Part shown: piece after piece, positions 24,306 through 32,965 of the stretch
Numbering within the stretch: the first letter of the stretch is position 1
Layout: each line of letters starts with the position of its first letter
Source of the DNA: Pseudomonadota bacterium
GTDB lineage: Bacteria > Pseudomonadota > Gammaproteobacteria > Burkholderiales > Methylophilaceae
Direction of reading: 5' to 3'
DNA: 35,114 nt
Assembly: GCA_029781535.1 (NCBI GenBank)
Contig: JAKOWL010000234.1
Span: forward strand, 1 to 35,114
Made by a program: the position numbers and the translations under genes
The notes under the pieces: model-generated
Databases searched by the model: none
Told to the model about the DNA's origin: nothing
Seen by the model: the letters and a program-made list of their open reading frames with translations, nothing else

Positions 24306-25217
24306 ATGCGTAGACTTAATTTGATTTTCAACAAGGCATTAATATTTAGTTTTCTGATGGGCATGAATGTGGCAAATGTTTCTGCTGCTGATGCAAATGT
24401 TAGCCTAGCTACAGCAGTCAACCAGGCTGTACAAGCTGATGGAATTAAATTTTCTTATAGAAGTTTTGGGAACAAGAATGGTGTCCCTATTGTATTTTTG
24501 CAGCATTTCATAGGTACGATGGACTACTGGGATCCTGCTGTGGTGGATGGTTTAGCCAAATCACATCAAGTAATTGTATTTAACAATACCGGCATGGGGC
24601 ACAGTACAGGAAAAGTGGCCGATAGCATCGAGCAAATGACGAAAGATGCTTATTCATTCATTTCAGCCTTGGGTTATCAACAGGTTGATCTTATAGGTTT
24701 TTCTATGGGTGGGTTTATCGCGCAAGAACTTGCAGCCGCACATCCTGAAAAAATTAGAAAAGTCGTCCTAGTCGGTACTTCTTATAAGGGAGGCGGAGAT
24801 CATCTGATGAAAGTGCTGGATGAAGCGTTTTCAAAAAACCTTCCAGACCCAAGGCTTGATTTGTTCTTTACTCAAAGTGCAAAAAGCCAGCAGGCTGCCA
24901 AGGAGTTTATTGGAAGGGTAAACGTAAGAAAAGATAGAGATCCTGAAATCTCCAAAGAGGATATGAACTCACACGCCAAGGCTTTAATTACTTGGGCAAA
25001 TACACCAGATCCAGAATTTAAATTGCTCAAATCAATTGGGCAGCCAGTACTGGTAGTGGAGGGGTCTAACGATACGATGCTGGATACAGCTAACTCTATT
25101 GAAATGTATAAGCATCTTCCAGATGCACAATTGGTGTTATATCCAGATTCAGGGCATGGTTCACTATTTCAGTACAATTCAGACTTTGTTAATAAAGTGG
25201 CAAGTTTTCTAAATTAG
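24306..25217 (+). CDS. Exported alpha/beta hydrolase
   Basis: A 303-residue alpha/beta-fold hydrolase with a Sec signal peptide (helix about 5-22, cleavage near NVSAADA). The catalytic triad reads Ser133 in GFSMGG, Asp256 in EGSNDTMLD and His284 in DSGHGSLF. The usual HG oxyanion motif appears as QHFIGT, and FNNTGMGHSTG follows, like esterases and haloperoxidase-like or lactone hydrolases. AGGAG at 24294-24298 lies seven bases before the ATG. It is under a TetR operator, which suggests induction by an ester, lactone or similar ligand. The substrate cannot be told. The reading is visibly richer in A/T than the flanking sec and tgt genes. Confidence 0.88.
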   Translation: MRRLNLIFNKALIFSFLMGMNVANVSAADANVSLATAVNQAVQADGIKFSYRSFGNKNGVPIVFLQHFIGTMDYWDPAVVDGLAKSHQVIVFNNTGMGHSTGKVADSIEQMTKDAYSFISALGYQQVDLIGFSMGGFIAQELAAAHPEKIRKVVLVGTSYKGGGDHLMKVLDEAFSKNLPDPRLDLFFTQSAKSQQAAKEFIGRVNVRKDRDPEISKEDMNSHAKALITWANTPDPEFKLLKSIGQPVLVVEGSNDTMLDTANSIEMYKHLPDAQLVLYPDSGHGSLFQYNSDFVNKVASFLN

Positions 25218-25225
25218 CAACTAAA

Positions 25226-25262
25226 TTGATTCGCCAAGAGAATTGTTTTCTTGGCGAATCAA
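25226..25262. terminator. Strong hairpin between hydrolase and tgt
   Basis: A 14-bp perfect stem (TTGATTCGCCAAGA with TCTTGGCGAATCAA) and a 9-base loop, beginning eight bases past the hydrolase stop. It has no T run on either strand, so it may act as a 3' processing or blocking structure instead of a standard terminator. The 160 bases between it and tgt show nothing else. Confidence 0.55.
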
Positions 25263-25426
25263 AAATACACATCATGAAGCTAGGCGCGATGGTTTTTATG
25301 CGTGGCATGATCTAACATACTTTACGCGCGCGTTCATTATCGAAACCATGCCTCTGCAAGGCAATCTGGATAAGGATTCCAGCCCGATGGTCGTGGTAAT
25401 GAAAATTGGAGTAACGATTAAACTGT

Positions 25427-26587
<1,161 letters not shown>

Positions 26588-26634
26588 CTACCCTGTGCTC
26601 AGTTTGTGATGCAGGTTTTGTTATGGCTGTGATT

Positions 26635-26643
26635 TGTTATACT
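26635..26643 (+). promoter_or_regulatory. Extended -10 upstream of pssA
   Basis: TGTTATACT fits TGn-TATAAT with one mismatch and lies 32 bases before the pssA ATG. No good -35 is seen. Confidence 0.4.
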
Positions 26644-26675
26644 AGTTGTAATTAACATAAGGCTTGGTCATTCCA

Positions 26676-27464
26676 ATGATAGAAGAGAAACAACGTCAAA
26701 GTCGGCAAACGGGCGAGAACAGCGGCATTTTGCGTGAAAAGGGCATTTATCTGCTCCCTAATTTGTTTACCTCGGCAGCCTTGTTCTCAGGTTTCTACGC
26801 AATCGTCTCGGCAATGAACTCTAAATTCGAGCTGGCGGCGATAGCGGTTTTTATTGCGATGGTGATGGATGGTCTGGATGGACGGGTAGCCAGGATGACC
26901 AACACACAAAGCGCGTTCGGTGCAGAGTACGATAGCTTGGCTGACATGGTGTCGTTTGGCGTGGCCCCCGCGTTGATCATGTATGAATGGGCGCTGGGAC
27001 CGCTGAAAAAACTGGGCTGGATCGCCGCGTTCATCTATTGTGCTTGTGCCGCATTACGCTTGGCACGGTTCAATACGAAGTTAGATGATCCATTTCAGGA
27101 TAAACGGTATTTCCAAGGGCTGCCCAGCCCGGCAGCTGCAGCGTTACTGGCTGGTTTTGTATGGGTGTCGAATGAGTACAGCATTACCGGGCGTGAAATC
27201 TTTTTTGGGGTCATTCAGATGAAATGGCTGGCCTTTGGTGTGACTGTGTTTGCAGCTGGTTCGATGGTTTCTGACCTGAAATTCTACAGCGGCAAGGATA
27301 TCAACCTGCGTGAGAGCGTGCCGTTTGTAACCGTTCTGGCTATCGTGCTGGGGTTTGTGCTGGTCTCATATAGTCCGCCGGAAGTGCTGTTTACCGTGAT
27401 GCTGGTGTATGCGTTGTCCGGTTACTACATGTGGGTCAAATCCAACATTAAAAAGTCCAACTGA
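26676..27464 (+). CDS. pssA: CDP-diacylglycerol-serine O-phosphatidyltransferase
   Basis: Makes phosphatidylserine from CDP-diacylglycerol and serine, the precursor of phosphatidylethanolamine, in the inner membrane. The 262-residue protein has several helices and the CDP-alcohol phosphatidyltransferase signature DG-x2-AR-x8-G-x3-D-x3-D, visible as DGRVAR...FGAEYDSLAD. The start is taken at ATG 26676; the TTG at 26664 is an alternative with an AAGG too close to it. This is the Bacillus-type (membrane) enzyme, as usual in betaproteobacteria, where pssA often sits next to leuA. Confidence 0.93.
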   Translation: MIEEKQRQSRQTGENSGILREKGIYLLPNLFTSAALFSGFYAIVSAMNSKFELAAIAVFIAMVMDGLDGRVARMTNTQSAFGAEYDSLADMVSFGVAPALIMYEWALGPLKKLGWIAAFIYCACAALRLARFNTKLDDPFQDKRYFQGLPSPAAAALLAGFVWVSNEYSITGREIFFGVIQMKWLAFGVTVFAAGSMVSDLKFYSGKDINLRESVPFVTVLAIVLGFVLVSYSPPEVLFTVMLVYALSGYYMWVKSNIKKSN

Positions 27465-27494
27465 GGCAATTAAAAACTTTCATAGGTTAACTGC

Positions 27495-27523
27495 TTGATA
27501 ATTCTAGCTAAAGCCGCTATATT
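27495..27523 (+). promoter_or_regulatory. Promoter of the leu leader-leuA transcript
   Basis: TTGATA (27495-27500), an exact 17-base spacer, and TATATT (27518-27523). The leader ORF's ATG begins seven bases after the -10, so the expected transcription start is at or next to the A of the ATG. Confidence 0.65.
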
Positions 27524-27530
27524 CTTAACC

Positions 27531-27629
27531 ATGGATTTTCATTCACCAGTTCAAGTTGTCTTCATCTGCACAAGCCTGTTGTTAGGCTTGCGTTCTGCTC
27601 TGCGTCTGCTGCGCGCAAGCGCACACTAA
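27531..27629 (+). CDS. Leucine-rich leader peptide upstream of leuA
   Basis: A 32-codon ORF ending 95 bases before leuA. Seven of its codons are leucine: three in a row (CTG TTG TTA, codons 16-18), then codons 20, 24, 26 and 27, plus three valines and one isoleucine. The middle reads TSLLLGLRSALRLLR. It has no Shine-Dalgarno but sits directly at the predicted transcription start, so a leaderless message is likely. By composition and position it resembles the leader peptides (LeuL type) that sense charged tRNA-Leu. Without an alignment to relatives it remains a strong candidate, not proven. Confidence 0.7.
   Translation: MDFHSPVQVVFICTSLLLGLRSALRLLRASAH
27571..27623 (+). promoter_or_regulatory. 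Alternative RNA pairings inside the leu leader
   Basis: CAAGCCT (27571-27577) pairs perfectly with AGGCTTG (27584-27590). Part of that second arm, GCTTGCG (27586-27592), can instead pair perfectly with CGCAAGC (27614-27620). The third region can also fold locally as TGCGC-GCAA-GCGCA (27610-27623). The pairings exclude one another, as in an attenuator. A strong T-tailed terminator is missing; only a weak GCTGA/TCAGC stem at 27661-27678 followed by A/T-rich sequence is seen. Confidence 0.5.
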
Positions 27630-27724
27630 ACTTAATCCCAATTTACGTACTATTAGGCTCGCTGAAAATTGTCTCAGCAGTTAAAATTTATTATTGAATT
27701 TAAAGCATTGATTTAGGAATTTAC

Positions 27725-29272
27725 ATGGACAACATTATTATTTTTGATACCACGTTGCGCGATGGTGAGCAGAGTCCGGGCGCAGCCATGACCAAAGAAG
27801 AGAAGATTCGTATCGCACGCCAGCTTGAGAGGTTGGGTGTGGATGTGATTGAAGCAGGTTTTGCCGCCGCCAGCCCTGGCGATTTCGACGCTATCCATAC
27901 TATTGCCGGCTTGATCACCAAATCCAAAGTCTGTTCGCTCGCGCGCGCCAGTGAAAACGATGTACGCCGTGCAGGGGAAGCGATACGCCCGGCAATGGAA
28001 CATCCTGAGAAAAATGGCCGTATCCATACCTTTATTGCAACTAGCAAGATCCACATGGAAAACAAGCTCCGCATGACGGAAGACCAGGTGGTGGAGCGTG
28101 CGGTGCAAGCGGTGAAATGGGCGTTAGAGTATACACATGATGTCGAGTTTTCAGCCGAGGATGCGGTACGTTCGGATATCGATTTTCTTGTACGCGTGTT
28201 TGATGCAGTGATTGCGGCAGGTGCCAAGACCATCAATGTGCCGGATACCGTGGGTTACAGCATCCCTGTTGTATGGGGTGAGCGTATGGCGACGTTGATC
28301 AAACGCGTCAAAAACAGCGATAAAGTGGTGTGGAGTACACATTGCCACAACGATTTAGGCATGGCGGTGGCAAACTCCTTGTCTGCGGTGTTGAATGGTG
28401 CGCGTCAGGTGGAATGTACCATCAACGGTTTGGGAGAACGCGCAGGCAACGCCAGTTTGGAAGAGATTGTCATGGCAATCAAGACCCGTCGCGATATCTT
28501 CAATCTCGATACACGCATCGATACTACGCAAATCGTACCGGCGAGCAAGTTGGTATCGACAATCACGGGTTATCCGGTACAGCCTAACAAGGCTATTGTG
28601 GGTGCCAATGCGTTCGCGCATGAAAGCGGTATCCATCAGGATGGCGTCCTCAAGCATCGCGAGACTTACGAAATCATGCGCGCAGAGGATGTGGGTTGGA
28701 ACGCAAACAAACTTACTTTGGGCAAGCTTTCAGGACGCAACGCGTTTCGCACGCGTTTGAAAGAGCTTGGCATTGAATTGGAAAGTGAGGACGCACTTAA
28801 TGCCGCGTTCGCGCGCTTCAAGGATTTGGCCGACAAGAAATCCGAGATATTCGATGAAGACTTGCATGCGTTGGTGAGTGATGAGTTCGTGTCGGAGGCT
28901 GCGGAAACCTATAAATTGGTGTACTTGCAGGTGACCTCGCAAACCGGCGAGACTCCACATGCGTTGGTGACCATTTCCGACAACGGTGCTGAGAAGAAAT
29001 CTGAAGCAGATGGCGGCGGCCCGGTGGATGCGACTTTCAAGGCCATCGAGCATATCGTCAACAGCGGTGCCGAGTTGCAGCTTTATTCAGTCAATAACGT
29101 CACCAGTGGTACGGATTCGCAGGGCGAGGTTACTGTGCGCTTCTCCAAAGGAGGACGTATCGTCAATGGGCAAGGTGCGGATACCGATATCGTGATAGCT
29201 TCTGCCAAAGCGTACTTGAATGGTTTGAACAAGTTGCATGCGAAGTCGCATAAACTGAACCCGCAGGTGTAG
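27725..29272 (+). CDS. leuA: 2-isopropylmalate synthase
   Basis: Condenses acetyl-CoA with 2-oxoisovalerate, the committed step of leucine synthesis. The 515-residue type-1 enzyme has the TIM-barrel start [19 protein letters not shown], the metal site [30 protein letters not shown] and [12 protein letters not shown], followed by the C-terminal leucine-feedback domain from about residue 390. AGGAA lies six bases before the ATG. A Leu-rich leader ORF with its own promoter precedes it. Confidence 0.98.
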   Translation: MDNIIIFDTTLRDGEQSPGAAMTKEEKIRIARQLERLGVDVIEAGFAAASPGDFDAIHTIAGLITKSKVCSLARASENDVRRAGEAIRPAMEHPEKNGRIHTFIATSKIHMENKLRMTEDQVVERAVQAVKWALEYTHDVEFSAEDAVRSDIDFLVRVFDAVIAAGAKTINVPDTVGYSIPVVWGERMATLIKRVKNSDKVVWSTHCHNDLGMAVANSLSAVLNGARQVECTINGLGERAGNASLEEIVMAIKTRRDIFNLDTRIDTTQIVPASKLVSTITGYPVQPNKAIVGANAFAHESGIHQDGVLKHRETYEIMRAEDVGWNANKLTLGKLSGRNAFRTRLKELGIELESEDALNAAFARFKDLADKKSEIFDEDLHALVSDEFVSEAAETYKLVYLQVTSQTGETPHALVTISDNGAEKKSEADGGGPVDATFKAIEHIVNSGAELQLYSVNNVTSGTDSQGEVTVRFSKGGRIVNGQGADTDIVIASAKAYLNGLNKLHAKSHKLNPQV

Positions 29273-29278
29273 CGTACT

Positions 29279-30196
29279 GTGCCCCAACGTCATCAATTCA
29301 TATTGATTGTTGGCTGCCTGTTCTGTACCTATTTCATCTGGGGCTCAACTTACCTGGCGATTCGTTTTGGCATTGAAAGCTTCCCGCCATTCTTGATGGC
29401 GGGCTTGCGTTTCACTATCGCTGGTTTGTTGATGTATGGTGCATTGCGGTTATCCGGTGCCCCTAACCCAAGTACAGAACAATGGCGTGCCTCCGGCATG
29501 GTAGGCATATTGTTGCCAGCGATGGGCAATGGCACGGTCTGCTTTGTGCAGCAAACGGTCAGTTCCAGCGTAGCAGCGCTTTCAATTGCCACGGCACCTA
29601 TCTGGATGGCGATCTTTTCGTCATTGTGGGGGCACAAAATCAGCAGGCAAGAGTGGTTAGGTATCGCGATAGGCTTCGCCGGGATTGTATTGTTGAATAC
29701 GCAAGGCAGTTTGTACGGTGATATTTCCAGCGCATTGCTGCTCACGTTTGCAGCTGCAAGCTGGTCATTTGGGTCGGTGTGGGGTAGGTACCTGAACCAG
29801 CCCGCCGGGTTGATGGCGCCAGCGGTACAGATGCTGGTGGGTGGCTTGGTGTTACTGGCAGTAAGCGCTTGGCAGGGGGAGCATTGGCCATCGGAGATAT
29901 CAGCCAAATCTTGGGGTGCAATAATATTCCTGGTGATTCTGGGGTCTCTGATCGCCTATTCTGCCTATCAGTGGTTACTGAAGAACGTGCGCCCGCTGGT
30001 GGCCAGCAGCAATACTTTCGTGAATCCGGTAGTAGCGTTCGCAGTGGGCATCTGGTTTGCCAAAGAAGTGGTGGTGTCCGCGGAATATCTGGCATTGGCG
30101 GTGATTCTGGTTGGGGTGTACCTGATTCTGTCTGCAGGTAGTAAAGCGACTGAAAGTTTTAAATTGACTGGTTTTAAATTCACAAAAGAAAAGTAA
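29279..30196 (+). CDS. EamA-family (DMT) transporter, YedA-like
   Basis: A 305-residue inner-membrane transporter of the drug/metabolite superfamily: ten helices in two EamA repeats, with YFIWGSTYLAIRFGIESFPP at the start of the first and SWSFGSVWGRYL at the start of the second, as in E. coli YedA. The start is GTG at 29279, six bases after the leuA stop, without a ribosome binding site, so it is probably translated by coupling and cotranscribed with leuA. Amino-acid or metabolite export is plausible given the neighbour, but the substrate is unknown. The C-terminal tail is polar. Confidence 0.87.
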   Translation: MPQRHQFILIVGCLFCTYFIWGSTYLAIRFGIESFPPFLMAGLRFTIAGLLMYGALRLSGAPNPSTEQWRASGMVGILLPAMGNGTVCFVQQTVSSSVAALSIATAPIWMAIFSSLWGHKISRQEWLGIAIGFAGIVLLNTQGSLYGDISSALLLTFAAASWSFGSVWGRYLNQPAGLMAPAVQMLVGGLVLLAVSAWQGEHWPSEISAKSWGAIIFLVILGSLIAYSAYQWLLKNVRPLVASSNTFVNPVVAFAVGIWFAKEVVVSAEYLALAVILVGVYLILSAGSKATESFKLTGFKFTKEK

Positions 30197-30197
30197 T

Positions 30198-30872
30198 ATG
30201 GCACTAGAACAAAATTTGGCATTATTTGATTTGGATAACACATTGCTGGCGGGTGACAGTGACTATAACTGGAGCCTGTTCTTGATAGGTGAAGGATTGC
30301 TGGATGAGAAGACGCATCATGACCGCAATGAGCAGTTTTACCTGGATTACAAGAATGGGTGTCTGGATATCATGGCGTTCTTGAAATTCCAGCTGCAGCC
30401 TTTGTCACAGCATCCCAAATCTTTTTTGGACGAATTGCACAAGAAATACATGGAAAAAGTGATTCGTCCCATGATGACGGAAAAGGCTCAGATTTTGGTA
30501 GACAAGCACAAGTCGGAAGGGGATTTGTGCTTGGTGATTACCGCCACGAACAGTTTTGTGACCAAGCCTATCGCGACAGCTTATGGTGTAGAGAACCTGA
30601 TTGGTACAGATCCTGAGATGGTCAATGGTGAATACACCGGGGGTGTTGCAGGAATTCCTAGCTTCCAGCAGGGCAAGGTGACCCGGCTACAACAATGGTT
30701 GGCAGCGCGTGGAAAGAAATTGACCGACTTCGAGACCAGCTACTTCTATAGCGATTCACACAATGATTTGCCATTGATGAACTTGGTGACTAATCCTGTG
30801 GCTGTCGATGCAGACCCTACCCTAATGAAAGTCGCGCAAGAAAAAGGTTGGCCGCAGATCAGCCTGCGCTAG
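30198..30872 (+). CDS. HAD-IB family phosphatase (SerB-like)
   Basis: A 224-residue haloacid-dehalogenase-type phosphatase. The nucleophile and acid/base aspartates are in FDLDNTLL (Asp11, Asp13), motif II is VITATNSF, and motif IV is YSDSHNDLPLM. This is subfamily IB, which holds phosphoserine phosphatase and some histidinol-phosphatases; the substrate cannot be chosen between these. It begins one base after the transporter gene, so leuA, the transporter and this gene are likely one unit. Confidence 0.88.
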   Translation: MALEQNLALFDLDNTLLAGDSDYNWSLFLIGEGLLDEKTHHDRNEQFYLDYKNGCLDIMAFLKFQLQPLSQHPKSFLDELHKKYMEKVIRPMMTEKAQILVDKHKSEGDLCLVITATNSFVTKPIATAYGVENLIGTDPEMVNGEYTGGVAGIPSFQQGKVTRLQQWLAARGKKLTDFETSYFYSDSHNDLPLMNLVTNPVAVDADPTLMKVAQEKGWPQISLR

Positions 30873-30928
30873 TTTTTGATTTTTGGGCTAAGCGATATAC
30901 TGCCATCTAATAACAATAGGAGGCGGGC

Positions 30929-32089
30929 ATGGCAAAGAATATTGTTTTTTGCGCAGACGGTACTTGGAATAATCCGGACGATGTCGATGAAACAGGTTCC
31001 GCAAAAAAAGCTGACCCTCCTTCAAATGTATTTAAGCTGTTCAATCATCTGGAAGGAAGGATGACGGCCAGGACCAAGGTCGAGGATGTCAGCGGGCAAA
31101 TCCTGGAGCGGGAGAAGCGCACTTCAGATCCCATCACGCAAGTAGCCAAATACATCAATGGCGTAGGTAACGCCAGCAATAAGATCCAGCAATTGATTGG
31201 CGGTGGGTTTGGCGCAGGCCTGGTCAAACGCATCGTGCGTGGATATACGTTCATTTCCCGTAATTATCAGCCGGGTGACAAGATACATATCGTCGGATTC
31301 AGTCGTGGCGCTTATACCGCCAGAGCATTAGCCGGTTTGATTTCATCGCAAGGATTGCTGGCCGAGAAGTTTGGGCGTGGTGATGAGGAGTCCTATAGGC
31401 GTGGTGCCCAGGCGTGGTACCAATACCGTAAAATCGGGGCAGAAAAGCGCAATATATTTGCCAGTTTGGCTGAGGCAATGGATGATTTACCTGGATTCAT
31501 CGCCAGCAGTCAGTTGAAAGAAAGTGATTTCATCCGCAATGTACCCATTCAAACGGTCGCAGTGTGGGATACAGTCGGTTCACTTGGCATCCCCGGGTTC
31601 GATGCGAAAAACAAGACGATTGAGGATGCATTCCGTTTTGCTGACGAGGTGCTTAGCAGTAAGGTGGCACAGGGTTTGCACGCCATTGCAATCGATGAAC
31701 AGCGCCTGCTGTTTACACCAACATTATGGAACAGAGCGGAAAACGCGAAGCAGCTGGTTTTTCCGGGTGCGCACTCGGATGTCGGTGGAGGTTACAAAGA
31801 GGCAGGGTTGTCCGATGGAGCGTTGTCGTGGATGATCGAGGAGTTAAAACGGCAGGGAGTACTGTTTGCCGGCACTATTGCTGGTATCAAGCCAGACTCG
31901 CTTGGTCCTGCTCATAAACCCTGGTTGGCGCTGACTACGATTACCGGAGGTTTGGGATTGCGCATATTCAAGACAGATAGTGGAATAGTCGCGCATGGCT
32001 CGGTTGCGTTACGTAAGGCTGCGGATGCGGTGCAGCATAATGTTGGCGAAGCCCCAAAGAAATACGCACCCAGCAACTGGTTGAACTAG
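30929..32089 (+). CDS. DUF2235 alpha/beta hydrolase (Tle-type phospholipase fold)
   Basis: A 386-residue protein of the DUF2235 family. The family opening KNIVFCADGTWNNP is at the N-terminus, the nucleophile elbow is GFSRGAYTAR (Ser125), and the likely Asp and His lie in AVWDTVGSLG and GAHSDVGGGY. The same fold is found in Tle1-type type VI secretion phospholipases, but no vgrG, immunity or T6SS gene is near, so a housekeeping lipase or esterase is as likely. A perfect AGGAGG precedes the ATG. It has no signal peptide. The last four bases overlap the convergent ypjD gene. Confidence 0.86.
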   Translation: MAKNIVFCADGTWNNPDDVDETGSAKKADPPSNVFKLFNHLEGRMTARTKVEDVSGQILEREKRTSDPITQVAKYINGVGNASNKIQQLIGGGFGAGLVKRIVRGYTFISRNYQPGDKIHIVGFSRGAYTARALAGLISSQGLLAEKFGRGDEESYRRGAQAWYQYRKIGAEKRNIFASLAEAMDDLPGFIASSQLKESDFIRNVPIQTVAVWDTVGSLGIPGFDAKNKTIEDAFRFADEVLSSKVAQGLHAIAIDEQRLLFTPTLWNRAENAKQLVFPGAHSDVGGGYKEAGLSDGALSWMIEELKRQGVLFAGTIAGIKPDSLGPAHKPWLALTTITGGLGLRIFKTDSGIVAHGSVALRKAADAVQHNVGEAPKKYAPSNWLN

Positions 32090-32889
32090 CGATTCAAAAG
32101 TACCTGCAGTACAAAGCTGGAACCAACATACGCCAGTAAAAGCAATAAGAAGCCCCCAAGTGTCCAGCGGATGGCGGTACGGCCGCGCCAGCCGTATTTG
32201 AAACGTCCGAAGAGCAGCCATGCATATATCAGCCATGAAGCGATGGAGAAAATGACTTTGTGCGTGAATTGTAGCGGCTTGCCGAATATCTCTTCGCTAA
32301 AAAGCATACCACTGGCCAATGTAATCGTGAGCAGGATGAAGCCGACACCAATGATTTTGAAGAGCAGATCTTCCATCACAATCAATGGCGGGAAGCTGGG
32401 TAATTTGATGATAGTCGGTTTGTTGTGTAAATCACGCTCTGCAATCATCATCAACAAGGAGTGCAAAGCTGCGAACGTGAACAGGCTGTATGCAAGCAAT
32501 GCGATACAGACATGGGCAATGAATAGCCCACCATATGCTTCGATGAGATGGACTTTGTGATAAAAGGCCGGCAACAATGCAAACAATGCGGCAGGTGGCA
32601 GTACAAACGCTTGCAGGCTCTGCAGCTGATGTTTGAGGTTAGCCAGCCAGTAGGTAAGCACCGTCAGCCAGAAAATTGCCGATAAAACATTGGCAAGACC
32701 AAGATTAAAGCCGTTTGCCAGCACATCGTCATATAGCAGCCAGCCATGCAGCAGCAAGCCAAGTGCAATCATCATGGAATGCAGTTTGAGCGATAGTTCC
32801 TCTTGCGGCGTTCTAACCGTACGCCAGAAATCGACTGCGACTGCCAGGTAGATGAATGCTACAACCAGATATAGTATGAAGTGATGCAT
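32086..32889 (-). CDS. ypjD: CcsA-like inner membrane protein YpjD
   Basis: A 267-residue polytopic protein with about eight helices, related to the CcsA/ResC haem-handling cytochrome c assembly proteins. The C-terminal block HKVIFSIASWLIYAWLLFGRF then GWRGRTAIRW is the recognisable family part. It lies divergent from ffh, as in many proteobacteria, which supports the YpjD name. The ATG at 32889 is chosen to start at the first helix; the frame stays open to 32928. No clear ribosome binding site. Its true role is not settled. Confidence 0.85.
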   Translation of the reverse strand: MHHFILYLVVAFIYLAVAVDFWRTVRTPQEELSLKLHSMMIALGLLLHGWLLYDDVLANGFNLGLANVLSAIFWLTVLTYWLANLKHQLQSLQAFVLPPAALFALLPAFYHKVHLIEAYGGLFIAHVCIALLAYSLFTFAALHSLLMMIAERDLHNKPTIIKLPSFPPLIVMEDLLFKIIGVGFILLTITLASGMLFSEEIFGKPLQFTHKVIFSIASWLIYAWLLFGRFKYGWRGRTAIRWTLGGFLLLLLAYVGSSFVLQVLLNR

Positions 32890-32965
32890 GCCGCAATTAT
32901 GGCAAAACTCACGGCAAACGCCTAGCATGATGTAAAATTAAAAAAATTCGTATAGGTAGAAACAC

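Noticed and set aside
27661-27695. Standard intrinsic terminator before leuA
   Set aside because: Only a 5-bp GCTGA/TCAGC stem with a mixed A/T tail; recorded as a weak element, not a terminator.
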